Positions 1-8,575 are shown, numbered from the stretch's first letter. The stretch: 12,883 nucleotides of DNA from an uncultured Clostridia bacterium (GCA_934149115.1 CAKPDW010000043.1:1-12883), one strand, 5' to 3'. The notes: a model not told the origin generated them from the sequence alone. Numbers and translations are program-made.

Positions 1-129
1 GCCAAGTGCGAAAAGTGTGACAACGCCTATTAAATTTACATTCTAATATATTTAAATTAATACCAGTACTTTTTTATCGATAACGTTGATAACTCGACCA
101 TTTACATTCTAATATATTTAAATTAATAC
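1..129 (-). CRISPR. Type I-B CRISPR array, leader-proximal end (continues past the left edge)
   Basis: Two identical 30-base repeats lie at 100-129 and 34-63. Read on the minus strand, in the direction of the cas operon, each begins GTATTAATTTAAAT and ends AGAATGTAAAT. They flank one complete 36-base spacer (64-99); positions 1-33 are a second spacer, complete or nearly so. The repeat length, the GTATTAAT start and the ATGTAAAT end (the likely 8-base 5' handle of the crRNA after Cas6 cutting) are typical of clostridial type I-B arrays. The repeat at 100-129 is the leader-proximal one, so the spacer at 64-99 should be the newest. Spacers are richer in G+C (about 36% and 45%) than the surrounding DNA, as expected for foreign sequence. 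The total number of repeats cannot be seen. Confidence 0.95.
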
Positions 130-320
130 AGGTTCCTTAAAAGACCTTCATTCTCTAATAACAAATTCATCAAATCTGTCTACTTATAAAAAAAATATAA
201 CACAATCTCTCAAAAAAATCTATTCAATTTTCAAAGTACTCTAATATCAACGATTTTCTCATCTGTCGAAACTGTACATTTTTCCCCTTATTCCACATCG
301 ACAGATTCCATTTTCACAAT
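130..320 (-). promoter_or_regulatory. CRISPR leader between cas2 and the array
   Basis: This 191-base AT-rich noncoding stretch lies between the cas2 stop codon and the first repeat, where the leader of this array must be. It should carry the pre-crRNA promoter and the signals for Cas1-Cas2 integration at the first repeat. On the minus strand a possible promoter is TTGAGA (213-208), 17 bases, TTTATA (190-185), which would start transcription about 50 bases before the first repeat. It also holds a 9-base inverted repeat, listed separately. The leader role is inferred from position; the promoter call is weak because the region is so AT-rich. Confidence 0.75.
261..306. repeat. Perfect 9-bp inverted repeat in the CRISPR leader
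   Basis: ATCTGTCGA at 261-269 is the exact inverse of TCGACAGAT at 298-306, with a 28-base loop. It begins only 15 bases past the cas2 stop. There is no run of T after it on the minus strand, so it is not a standard terminator. It could be a protein-binding site or RNA structure at the distal end of the leader. Confidence 0.6.
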
Positions 321-605
321 TTATAAAAAATTATCAGTTTTATCGTCCTCAATCATTCCCAAAAACTCTTTCTCCATCCATCTTTGATTTCTGCTCTTAA
401 ACAAAATCACACTATCCTTTTTCTCTCTTATATATTCATCCAATTCACTTTTCAACTTCAAAGCCTGCGATTCTAAAAGCTCTCCCTCAAAAACAGAATT
501 TTGTATATGAACCAAATATTTTTTACAAATTTTAAAAACATTTCTTAATACTCTATTACCTTCTTTATCATCCAAATTTATATCATAAACTAAAATAACA
601 TACAT
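321..605 (-). CDS. cas2: CRISPR-associated endonuclease Cas2
   Basis: A 94-residue Cas2, the usual length. It forms the dimer bridging two Cas1 dimers in the spacer-integration complex. The N-terminal strand MYVILVYDIN carries the conserved Asp (D8), followed by the typical helix and the strand with VHIQNSVFEGEL (about residues 32-43). I chose the ATG at 605 rather than an in-frame GTG at 617: the protein then starts at the canonical MYVILVYD, and the TGGTGG at the very end of cas1 serves as ribosome binding site. With this start, cas2 begins two bases after the cas1 stop, so the two are probably translationally coupled. It is the last gene of the operon, directly before the leader. Confidence 0.96.
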   Translation of the reverse strand: MYVILVYDINLDDKEGNRVLRNVFKICKKYLVHIQNSVFEGELLESQALKLKSELDEYIREKKDSVILFKSRNQRWMEKEFLGMIEDDKTDNFL

Positions 606-607
606 AT

Positions 608-1600
608 TTACCACCACATTTTAAAACCTTCATATTCTTCATCTTCTAATAAATGTTTAATTAATTTATATACCTCTAACCTCATTAAATATTCATAACT
701 AACTTCTCTATCCAATTTTTTATGTTTTATTTTAGTCTGTAACCTTGAATCTATCTCTCTTGTTATCTGCTTTCTGGCATCATCCTTTATATATGTAAAA
801 TTAAGACCTTCTTGAAAATCCTTCTCAGTTATTTGTCTTTTATTTAACATTGAAAAAATTAATCTATCAGCTATTATCGGTTTAAATATTTCAGAAATAT
901 CCAAACATAATGAAAACCTTCTCTCAGATGGTTCATGCAAATAACTTATTGTAGGATTTAATTGAGTTTTATAAATCTCACTCAAAACTCTAGTATATAT
1001 AATCGTATTAACATAAGAAATCAATGAATTTATAGCATTATCAGGTGGATTTTTTACTCTTTTTTCAAATGCTATATCTTGATTAATTATCCTGTTCCAA
1101 GATTCATAATATACTTTTCTAATATTGCCTTCTATCCCCATTAACTCAGGAACATCCCTACACAATTTTATTTGCTTTCGCAAATATTCTATCTCCTTCA
1201 TATATTCTTTTAAGTCTTTTCCTCTATTATTATAATAAGTTAAATTTCTATAAATATTATACGAAGCAGCTTCTATAAAAGCCTGAGCAATATGTAATCT
1301 TTTCTTCTCATCAGTGTAATGTTCAACTTGTTTAATCAACAATTTTCCAGATACCAATGATTCTTTTGAATAATATGTACCTGTATAAAATCCATAATAA
1401 TTAAAAAAATGTATATTTATTCCGAATTGTGATAAAAAATTTAACAAACTCGTATTAAAATCAAGCTCTGTCATTACATATATATCATCTACTCTTTCAA
1501 CTGGTATACTCTTTTTAGTATTATCTTTATACACTATTTCTAAAGTATTGTCTTTTCTTTGAAGTCTACCACTTTTGTATAAATAGTATGATTGTTTCAT
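608..1600 (-). CDS. cas1: CRISPR-associated endonuclease Cas1 (type I-B)
   Basis: A 330-residue Cas1, full length, the metal-dependent integrase that inserts new spacers at the leader-repeat junction. The N-terminal beta domain (about 1-80) is followed by the helical catalytic domain. The expected metal ligands are visible: E157 in GIEGNIRKVYYESW, H222 in SYLHEPSERRFSLCLDI, and the acidic D234/E237 in DISEIFKP. The C terminus GFKMWW is typical of the clostridial I-B form. The ATG at 1600 follows an AAAGGGATG-type ribosome binding site and lies 16 bases after cas4. Nothing suggests loss of function, so adaptation looks intact. Confidence 0.97.
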   Translation of the reverse strand: MKQSYYLYKSGRLQRKDNTLEIVYKDNTKKSIPVERVDDIYVMTELDFNTSLLNFLSQFGINIHFFNYYGFYTGTYYSKESLVSGKLLIKQVEHYTDEKKRLHIAQAFIEAASYNIYRNLTYYNNRGKDLKEYMKEIEYLRKQIKLCRDVPELMGIEGNIRKVYYESWNRIINQDIAFEKRVKNPPDNAINSLISYVNTIIYTRVLSEIYKTQLNPTISYLHEPSERRFSLCLDISEIFKPIIADRLIFSMLNKRQITEKDFQEGLNFTYIKDDARKQITREIDSRLQTKIKHKKLDREVSYEYLMRLEVYKLIKHLLEDEEYEGFKMWW

Positions 1601-1616
1601 TAATAATCATCCCTTT

Positions 1617-2105
1617 CTATACATAACATAAATCAAAATACGAACATTTCTTACAAATCTTCGAATTTATTATCTTAGGAGGCTTATCTTGTTTAACAAT
1701 ATTTTCAATATTCTTTATAACATTTTCTAAAACCTCTTTATCTTCATTCTCTAAAATAATCTCTCTTTTTTCCCTTAACAAAGGAAAATCAATTTCTGCT
1801 TTAATATTTTCTATACCTTTCTGCTCTAAATAATACATATAATATTTTAATTGCCAAATTCCAGCTTCTTCAATCGACTTAGTTTTTTTAACCTCATGCA
1901 ATACAGCTCCATTATTTATAAAATCTATATTTATAGTATTATCTATCAAAATTCCCTTTTTCTCTTTTTTATATGTTGACTCATCAATCAATTTACCAAT
2001 TTGCACAAGTTCACTATTCTGTTCCATATTAATTTGATTAGTAAAATACCATAATCTTCGCTCACATATAAAATAATAATAAACCATTATTCCAGTAATA
2101 TTCAT
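1617..2105 (-). CDS. cas4: CRISPR-associated exonuclease Cas4
   Basis: A 162-residue Cas4, a RecB-like nuclease that trims prespacers and helps choose those with a correct PAM, working with Cas1-Cas2. The four iron-sulfur cysteines are present: C14 near the N terminus and C151, C154 and C160 in ICKKCSYFDLC. The PD-(D/E)xK core is visible as D61 (INIDF), E71 and K73 (HEVKK), with the helix motif QLKYYMYYL from Q85. I prefer the ATG at 2105 over the TTG at 2108, because it sits five bases after AGGAGG. The gap to the cas3 stop is 12 bases. The length is usual for the short clostridial I-B Cas4. Confidence 0.95.
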   Translation of the reverse strand: MNITGIMVYYYFICERRLWYFTNQINMEQNSELVQIGKLIDESTYKKEKKGILIDNTINIDFINNGAVLHEVKKTKSIEEAGIWQLKYYMYYLEQKGIENIKAEIDFPLLREKREIILENEDKEVLENVIKNIENIVKQDKPPKIINSKICKKCSYFDLCYV

Positions 2106-2117
2106 CAATTCCTCCTA

Positions 2118-4310
2118 TTACAATTCACGCGAATCTATTGAATATCCCTCATCTTCCTTTAACAACAAACCAATATCTTTATCATATTTCATATCAATAA
2201 TATATTTTCCTTTTACATATGGACATTCAACTATAAATTTACCAAATCTATATTTATTTTTACTATTAATAGAAATAAATAATTTATTAATGCATCTTTT
2301 TAATTCATATTTCTTCTTTATATCTTTTTCATTTTCATACTCGTCAAATAAATCAAGATTTTCATCATACACAACCTTTGGCACAACATCAATATTATCA
2401 ATATTCCTCAAAATACGTTGAGCATCTTTTTTACTCGTATCATAGTCTACAATATTATCTAATATTCTAAAAGCACCTTTAAAATTCTTATAAAATTTTG
2501 TTTCATGTATCATTTCTTTTGAATACAATTTATCTACTAATTCAATCTTTGAGTTCTCATCTAAAACTTCACCACTGTACTGACTAAATAGCTCTATACT
2601 TTTCTCATATATCTCCTCATCATATATGTAACCAACTCCACTTACATCTTCAGTATAAATTTTTACATTTGGTTCATCCTTATCATATTCTCTACTTCGA
2701 TAACATCTACCTAGTCTTTGAAACAAACTATCTAACGTAGACATTTCTGTATACAACATATCAAAGTCAATATCTAATGAAGCCTCAACAATTTGTGTTG
2801 TAATCCATATACCAGTTTCATTTTTAATTCCAGAAAATTCTTTTATATTTCTCTCTTTCTCACTTCTATCTTCTTGAATAAATCGTGAATGTAACAAATT
2901 TATATTCTCAACATTTTCGCTCTTTAACTTCTCATATAACTCTATCGCTTTATTTATAGTATTTACTATTATTAGAAGTTTTTTATTTTTAGCATCTTCC
3001 TTTATATCTTCAATATCTTCTTCCAGCGAAGAATCTTTCAATAAAATTTTATGTCTTTTTACATCTTTTATAAATTTATTATACTCAAATTTTATCCCCA
3101 TCTCAGCTAACTTTTCTTTATAAATTCTAGGAAGGGTTGCTGTCATTATCATAAACTTTCCATTTATATTATTTATCATCTGCAACCCTTTTAGAATAAC
3201 AGCAACTATCTCTGGTGAATAAGCTTGAATCTCATCAATTACTAATTTTGAATAACTTAACGTAGCATAAATTTTCTCATAACCTCTGTACTTAAATACA
3301 AAAGGAAAAATCTGATCAATCGTGCAAGTAGTAATTTTCTCATATAAATTTCTAGCCTGCTCAATTTTCATAAACTCATCTTCTTCATTTTTCTCATCCA
3401 AGTAATCCAAAGCAGTTGAATGCAATAAACCTACATGTTCATAACCGATATTTTCTCTTATTCTGTCATAAATAGCATTTATACTTATTCTTAATGGTAA
3501 TGTGAAAAAAGTTTTATCGCTATCACTCCATAACAAAGCCCCTTCTGTCTTTCCCATACCTGTCGAACCAATTACTACTACATTCTTATCACTATTTTCT
3601 TTAGCAAATTTCTGCAAACCATTTAAGTCATAGTTTTTCTTTTTCATAAATTCATCTACAAACTCTGAAATCTCATCATCCGTTTCATCTTCCACTTGAA
3701 TCCATGCCGAACTACAATGATCTAATCTATGTAACAATCCTTTCATAACACAATAATCTATATAATTTTCATCATATTCTGTTATTCTTGCTTGTCCCTC
3801 TACCATACCTAAATATACCGTTTTCAAATCAGGAACTTGAATATCTAATTCCTTTTCAATTTCTTTAATATTAGGCTCAATATCTTCATGTATTATTTCT
3901 TCCAATAGCCCTCTATCAATGTGTACCGTATTAACTCTCTCATGATGATAATAAATTGACTGATATACTAACTTTCTTTCCGTCTTTGTTAAATCATATT
4001 GTTTATATGGAACAAACATCGGTGAAATCTGCTCATGCTTTATTTCATCATTATTAAATTTAGTATCAATAAGTGTTTCTCCTATGTTCTTTCGAATCAT
4101 ATTCTGAAAACCAGAATACACTTTACCAACATCATGATATTTACAAACAATCTCCATCAACTGCCAAAATCTTTCTTCAGGCATATCAATCACTTGCACT
4201 ATTTTCGAACCATATTTCCTCTTTAATATCTCTAAATTTTCCAATAATTTATCAGTATGCTCTTTTATTGTTTCTATTGGTTTAGATTTCGCATAATATT
4301 TATAATTCAT
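2118..4310 (-). CDS. cas3: CRISPR-associated HD nuclease-helicase Cas3 (type I-B)
   Basis: A 730-residue Cas3 with both domains fused. It is recruited by target-bound Cascade, then unwinds and degrades the target DNA. The N-terminal HD nuclease shows H18, the H59-D60 pair in KYHDVGK, H92 and the H122-H123 pair. The helicase shows Walker A GSTGMGKT (248-255), the DEIQ box (359-362), MTATLP (389-394), motif V TTQIVEASLDID (504-515) and the arginine-finger motif QRLGRCYR (531-538). All catalytic motifs look intact. The frame is open to 4370, but I place the start at ATG 4310: AAAGGATT lies just upstream and the protein then begins at the HD domain. This start overlaps the end of cas5 by 11 bases, implying coupled translation. 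Confidence 0.95.
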   Translation of the reverse strand: MNYKYYAKSKPIETIKEHTDKLLENLEILKRKYGSKIVQVIDMPEERFWQLMEIVCKYHDVGKVYSGFQNMIRKNIGETLIDTKFNNDEIKHEQISPMFVPYKQYDLTKTERKLVYQSIYYHHERVNTVHIDRGLLEEIIHEDIEPNIKEIEKELDIQVPDLKTVYLGMVEGQARITEYDENYIDYCVMKGLLHRLDHCSSAWIQVEDETDDEISEFVDEFMKKKNYDLNGLQKFAKENSDKNVVVIGSTGMGKTEGALLWSDSDKTFFTLPLRISINAIYDRIRENIGYEHVGLLHSTALDYLDEKNEEDEFMKIEQARNLYEKITTCTIDQIFPFVFKYRGYEKIYATLSYSKLVIDEIQAYSPEIVAVILKGLQMINNINGKFMIMTATLPRIYKEKLAEMGIKFEYNKFIKDVKRHKILLKDSSLEEDIEDIKEDAKNKKLLIIVNTINKAIELYEKLKSENVENINLLHSRFIQEDRSEKERNIKEFSGIKNETGIWITTQIVEASLDIDFDMLYTEMSTLDSLFQRLGRCYRSREYDKDEPNVKIYTEDVSGVGYIYDEEIYEKSIELFSQYSGEVLDENSKIELVDKLYSKEMIHETKFYKNFKGAFRILDNIVDYDTSKKDAQRILRNIDNIDVVPKVVYDENLDLFDEYENEKDIKKKYELKRCINKLFISINSKNKYRFGKFIVECPYVKGKYIIDMKYDKDIGLLLKEDEGYSIDSREL

Positions 4311-4962
4311 TCTGAATCCTTTCACTATAAAAATAGATATTATCTCCATCCTCATCTTGTAGCACTTCATCTAAACTTTTATTAGTATATTTCTCAACAT
4401 ATTTAACATTAACCCTATTCCATATTCTAATATCATCTTGTATTTTATAAGTTGCATTTACCCTATAATTAATTCCATCAATATCACTATCTATCCATTC
4501 TGGTATATATGCATTTTGCTTTATTTCCGCATCTTCAACTTCATTAACATTATCTAAAATTTTTATTCCATCTATTCTCACAATGTCTTCGTTTCTACCT
4601 AATGTAAATGTTTCAGTACCATTTACTATATTTTGATAAATTCTATCTATTATTTCATCTTCAGCTTGTATATGAATAATTAAATTAACATTCAATAATT
4701 GATGTACATTAAATGGCATAGATGTTACTTCTTTTCCTTTATACTTTCTTAAATTTTGATAATTACTAAATATTCCTTCATAACTTCCTTGTACAGACAC
4801 ATTCATCGGAAAATACTGTCCAGCCTGTGCTTGAAGAATTTTATGAAACATTCCTATTACTGTTGAATATGGAGGCAATGGATACGTCTCTGCAACCTTA
4901 GTTGCAAAAGGCTTTTTATAACAAGCTGTCTCTTGGTATAGTTTTAGTTTTAAAATTTTCAT
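4300..4962 (-). CDS. cas5: Cascade subunit Cas5 (Cas5t/I-B Tneap type)
   Basis: A 220-residue Cas5 of the RAMP superfamily. It caps the 5' handle end of the crRNA in the Cascade complex and contacts Cas8b and the first Cas7. The signature is the N-terminal strand followed by YPLPPYSTVIGMFH (residues 27-40), a hallmark of Cas5 in I-B loci. The ATG at 4962 follows AAAGGATTGG with good spacing, and the gene begins 18 bases after cas7. Its last 11 bases overlap the cas3 start chosen here. The length is normal for the family and no motif appears to be missing. Confidence 0.93.
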   Translation of the reverse strand: MKILKLKLYQETACYKKPFATKVAETYPLPPYSTVIGMFHKILQAQAGQYFPMNVSVQGSYEGIFSNYQNLRKYKGKEVTSMPFNVHQLLNVNLIIHIQAEDEIIDRIYQNIVNGTETFTLGRNEDIVRIDGIKILDNVNEVEDAEIKQNAYIPEWIDSDIDGINYRVNATYKIQDDIRIWNRVNVKYVEKYTNKSLDEVLQDEDGDNIYFYSERIQNEL

Positions 4963-4980
4963 TTATACCAATCCTTTCTT

Positions 4981-5889
4981 CTAAGCTTTGTAATATTCAC
5001 TAACTTCTTCTTTTAATCCTTTGAAGAAATCTTCAACATTCATTGTCTTACCTTCAAACATTGCATCAATTTCATTTTCATTTTTAAATACATTTTTAAG
5101 CATTCCAACTCTTGTATCATCATATATTGATTGTTCTCCAATTGTAAGTGTAGTTGTATCCTTTAACATTTCTGTATCAATACTAAACTCGCCATTTTTT
5201 CCATTTAATTTTATTCTTCCTAAAAAGAATGGTGAATTTATATCATACATTCCACCTATTACAAACACAGGACTCAAGTTCTCTTCTCTACCTCTAATTT
5301 CTCTATTCAAAACTTTTATTACATCTAATAATTGATCTACTCTTCTACTCTTTTCTTCAGAAGATAATTCTACATCTCCATCTTTTCCAATCTTCTCTAA
5401 ATCAATTGTTATTGTATATGTATAATAACTTAAATGTTGTTCAACATTTGCTAGATTTGGAAATTCATTAATTCTATCAGCTAAACCTTTATTATTTAAG
5501 AAATCCATATCACTCTTATAATCTTCTAGTGAAATAGCATTGCTCAATCTTACAGCAGCACTTCTAATATTTGAACCATCATTCTTTGCTGTTTTCATAT
5601 ATCCAAACAAATCCATTTCTTCAGAATCTTGAATAGTTAAAGCATCATCAAATTGAATTGTTCCCTTTTCTTTGTTAACTACTTGTAAATTCCAATCAAA
5701 CATTTTATTTCCAAGTCTCACAATATCATATCTTAAAGCTTGCCTAGATGCATATGTATAAACACTTCCATCCCCTCTTGTTAACTTCTTTAATTCTGAT
5801 ATATTTCCTATGCCCTCTCCATAGTTTAAACTTTGAGCTTTAAACACTAAAGTAATTGATAATCCTTTTTTATTTTTTACACTATTCAT
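4981..5889 (-). CDS. cas7: Cascade backbone subunit Cas7 (Cst2/DevR family)
   Basis: A 302-residue Cas7 of the Cst2/DevR family. Several copies bind along the crRNA to form the Cascade backbone. Family features include the N-terminal SITLVFKAQSLNYGEG strand and the conserved SRQALRYD segment (residues 48-55), then SNAISLEDY and the YTITIDLEKIG strand. The start ATG directly abuts the cas8b stop codon, with AGGAGG inside the cas8b end as ribosome binding site, so translation of the two is probably coupled. Its codons look richer in highly used forms than the neighbours, fitting a subunit needed in several copies; that is a visual impression only. Confidence 0.95.
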   Translation of the reverse strand: MNSVKNKKGLSITLVFKAQSLNYGEGIGNISELKKLTRGDGSVYTYASRQALRYDIVRLGNKMFDWNLQVVNKEKGTIQFDDALTIQDSEEMDLFGYMKTAKNDGSNIRSAAVRLSNAISLEDYKSDMDFLNNKGLADRINEFPNLANVEQHLSYYTYTITIDLEKIGKDGDVELSSEEKSRRVDQLLDVIKVLNREIRGREENLSPVFVIGGMYDINSPFFLGRIKLNGKNGEFSIDTEMLKDTTTLTIGEQSIYDDTRVGMLKNVFKNENEIDAMFEGKTMNVEDFFKGLKEEVSEYYKA

Positions 5890-7704
5890 TTATTTTTCCT
5901 CCTCTTTTTTTTCATATTTATTTGATATTAATCCTGATAAGAAACTATGTCCTATTGACTCAAAATCTAATCCAGTTGTCTGCATAACTTCTATGAAAAT
6001 AGGTGATACATCTTTTCCCATAGCCATGTGCAATCTAATTACAATATCCATAAACTCCTTCTTATTCCCTGCCTTTATACTATTTAGCAATTTATATGTA
6101 TATCCATCTAATTTATTATCTTCATTATTACGCTTTAAATCCTCATGAATTTGAACCCCTAAATTATATACAACATATAATTTATCATTATTCTTCTTAA
6201 TATCTTCCATCTCATTTCCCTCCTTTTTTAATAAATTTAATATCAATCTCACTTGTGTTGCTAAAAATGAATTATATCCATTTCTCCTATCTCCATTTTT
6301 AATATCTTCTCTAAGCCTATCATTTATTATGTATTTAATATCTTTATTCTTCAAAATATAATCCACAATTTGCAATCTATATCTGTAATCCCATATTTTT
6401 GACAATGTTTTTTCAGCATATTGTGTAAAAAACATTGATACATATCTTTTGATATTAAAATATTCAATTCTACTAAAAGCTCCATACTCCGCTTCAAACT
6501 CTACTACAAATATATTATCCAACTGCCACATACTTACTTGCTTATCTTGTTCAACAATATCTAAGATCAACTCTGAATACGGATTTTCATTTCTATTCTC
6601 ATATCTCGACTTATTGCCAAAGTTAATATTAGTTTTATACAATCTTTCAACATTTGTATCATAATTCACAAAACTCAATAACTGCTTTTCTCTATACACA
6701 TCATTTTCTTTCACCGCTTTAGTTATTGTTGTCATTCCTGCAGGAATACAGAATAAAATCAATTTACACATATCACATATAGGCATTTTAACATTTTGAT
6801 TCCAGAAAAAGTTTCTAGCATTATCACTACTTATTGCAAGTGGAACAAAATTACCCTCAGAATAATTAGTTGTCAAACCTATCTCATTTTCACACATAGA
6901 ACATCTTTTAATAACTTTTTCTTTCAAATATTTCTGTATATCTTCTAATGTCTTATCCTTAGCTATATAATCTTTTTCTATTTTGGTGTAAACCTTCTCT
7001 ATTTCTTTAGTTATATTGCCATCTTTAGAATTATTAATATATTCCTTTATTTGCTCAATATCATACACATTGTGCATAATATCATTTATAAAGCCTGTCT
7101 CCACAATATTACTTACATAATCTTTATACATCAACTCCTGTTGTTCTTCATAAGATAACGCAGTTTTCACGACGTTCAAGAAACTTGGTTGACCATAATA
7201 TGTACCACTTAAAATACTCTTAAACAAATTCAATGTAAGTCTTTTATTTATATGCTCTTTTTCAATATCAGACATTAATTTTTCTTTTATATCTATAACA
7301 TCTTGCTTTGTACCTGCCTTATCAATCTGGTCATATTGACTTTTCATTTCAACATATATCTTTTCATCAATTTTCTTAATTTTATCTAACTGTTTTTTCA
7401 CAGTATCTTTTATATATTTAATATTAGACTTTATCCTATCTTTTCTTTGCTTTTCAGCCTCTTTATCTTCAAAAACTATTTCTATATTATTTTCTAAATA
7501 ATTAAATGCACTTTCAGTTCTATTTTTTACACTTTTTGCAATATTATATTTCTTGAAAAAATAATTAAAATAATATTTATGAAAATCTCTTAAATTCTCT
7601 GTATCAAACTCAATATAATTATTCTTTCTAATAGCAAATTCATCTTCATTACATTTAAGAATTTTTAAAAAGCCCACTATTCCGTGCATTATAGAACCAA
7701 TCAC
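5890..7704 (-). CDS. cas8b1: Cascade large subunit Cas8b1 (Cst1), N terminus apparently frameshifted
   Basis: The 604-residue open frame matches Cas8b1/Cst1, the Cascade large subunit expected to recognise the PAM and help recruit Cas3. A zinc-binding motif is visible: CSMC (C268, C271) and CDMC (C310, C313). In this frame the gene can start only at GTG 7704 or ATG 7689, neither with a good ribosome binding site. A strong site, TAGGAGGTGA, lies further up and serves a TTG at 7726. From there the codons read LKIKVYLGDWFYNA, the N terminus I expect for Cst1, then go out of frame. Removing one base at 7684 (or 7685) joins WFYNA to GIVGFLKIL, giving about 611 residues. The gene is thus probably frameshifted, or the sequence carries a one-base error. 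Position between cas6 and cas7 supports the identity. Confidence 0.9.
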   Translation of the reverse strand: MIGSIMHGIVGFLKILKCNEDEFAIRKNNYIEFDTENLRDFHKYYFNYFFKKYNIAKSVKNRTESAFNYLENNIEIVFEDKEAEKQRKDRIKSNIKYIKDTVKKQLDKIKKIDEKIYVEMKSQYDQIDKAGTKQDVIDIKEKLMSDIEKEHINKRLTLNLFKSILSGTYYGQPSFLNVVKTALSYEEQQELMYKDYVSNIVETGFINDIMHNVYDIEQIKEYINNSKDGNITKEIEKVYTKIEKDYIAKDKTLEDIQKYLKEKVIKRCSMCENEIGLTTNYSEGNFVPLAISSDNARNFFWNQNVKMPICDMCKLILFCIPAGMTTITKAVKENDVYREKQLLSFVNYDTNVERLYKTNINFGNKSRYENRNENPYSELILDIVEQDKQVSMWQLDNIFVVEFEAEYGAFSRIEYFNIKRYVSMFFTQYAEKTLSKIWDYRYRLQIVDYILKNKDIKYIINDRLREDIKNGDRRNGYNSFLATQVRLILNLLKKEGNEMEDIKKNNDKLYVVYNLGVQIHEDLKRNNEDNKLDGYTYKLLNSIKAGNKKEFMDIVIRLHMAMGKDVSPIFIEVMQTTGLDFESIGHSFLSGLISNKYEKKEEEK

Positions 7705-7726
7705 CTAAATACACTTTTATTTTCAA
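7685..7726 (-). other. Out-of-frame remnant of the cas8b1 N terminus
   Basis: Fourteen codons from a TTG start, preceded by the operon's best-looking ribosome binding site (TAGGAGGTGA, 7740-7731), encode LKIKVYLGDWFYNA. This frame then meets a stop at about codon 24. The sequence matches the N-terminal pattern of Cst1 proteins as I remember it (LGDWxYNAGIxGF), and the matching continuation GIVGF is in the next frame. It has no function on its own; it shows where the ancestral start was. Confidence 0.75.
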
Positions 7727-7741
7727 CTCATCACCTCCTAT

Positions 7742-8455
7742 CTACACAACTTGAAACATTCCAAAACCAGCACTATGTTTACTTCCCATGCCAGCGTTAT
7801 ACAAATAATTTAAAAGTTCAACATCTCCATCTAATTCAAAAATTCCAGTTGAACATTCAATCTGTTTTTCATAGAATTTTATAATCACCTTCTTAGGCTT
7901 TATCGGAACAATTTTAAAATTATCAACTGAATCTAATGCAACATTAGACCTTTTCAACTGCTCTTTAATATTAATCTTCAAAACCTCAGAAAACTTTTCA
8001 TTCTCATAAGAATAGTAATAATCTTTATTATTCTCCCTTAACCTTACACATAATGGGGATTGAAATTTTATTATAATCTTTTCATCACAAATTTTCTTTT
8101 CAGGTATAAGTACTATTTTTTGCAAAATCCACGAATTCCTATCAATAGAAAACTTCTTTAACCTCTGATTATTAAAAGCATTATAAAACATAATAGCAGT
8201 TTCATAATCTTCAATAGTCATATTTAGTTCAAATCTTTTATCATCTACTATAACTTCTTCTGCATTAATCTTTGGATTTCTAAAAAAAACAGAAAAAGCA
8301 TATGGTTTTACAATATTATCTTTCTGATTGTAGTATTTCTTAAAAAAATCTTCACTATATTCAGACAAAGATAATTTTATAAAACTCAATACACTTCTTC
8401 TGTAATCAATAGGCACTCTTGTATTCTCCAATGTAAAATACATTTTAAATCTCAT
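7742..8455 (-). CDS. cas6: CRISPR RNA endoribonuclease Cas6
   Basis: A 237-residue Cas6 that should cut the pre-crRNA within each repeat, leaving an 8-base 5' handle. The C-terminal glycine-rich loop of the family is clear: GMGSKHSAGFGMF (222-234). The N-terminal IPIDYRR-like segment (VPIDYRRSVLSFIK) and SVFFRNPKI are typical of the clostridial form. The only histidine is H227, inside the glycine loop, so the usual N-terminal catalytic His is absent; another residue, perhaps a Tyr, may take its place. The ATG at 8455 lies five bases after GGAGGTG. It is the first gene of the cas operon. Confidence 0.93.
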   Translation of the reverse strand: MRFKMYFTLENTRVPIDYRRSVLSFIKLSLSEYSEDFFKKYYNQKDNIVKPYAFSVFFRNPKINAEEVIVDDKRFELNMTIEDYETAIMFYNAFNNQRLKKFSIDRNSWILQKIVLIPEKKICDEKIIIKFQSPLCVRLRENNKDYYYSYENEKFSEVLKINIKEQLKRSNVALDSVDNFKIVPIKPKKVIIKFYEKQIECSTGIFELDGDVELLNYLYNAGMGSKHSAGFGMFQVV

Positions 8456-8527
8456 CTATTCACCTCCACACAAATAGTAAAATATTATAAATTTATCGCT
8501 TAATTTTTATGACAATTATTTACTTTT

Positions 8528-8556
8528 TATATATCATATACGACAAATTTCATCAA
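8528..8556 (-). promoter_or_regulatory. Putative promoter of the cas operon
   Basis: On the minus strand TTGATG (8556-8551) is followed after 17 bases by TATATA (8533-8528). This places a sigma-A-type start about 65 bases before cas6, with no gene in between. The match is reasonable but the region is very AT-rich, so other pairs are possible. Confidence 0.45.
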
Positions 8557-8575
8557 GATTTTTTATATGACCTTT

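Noticed and set aside
4035..4285. Plus-strand open frames opposite cas3
   Set aside because: They lie wholly inside the conserved cas3 HD domain, have no ribosome binding site and no domain; the same holds for plus-strand frames opposite cas7, cas8b1, cas6 and the gene at 11487-12038.
7705..7741. A toxin gene of CreT kind between cas6 and cas8b1
   Set aside because: The gap is explained by the ribosome binding site and the shifted N-terminal codons of cas8b1; there is no run of rare arginine codons.
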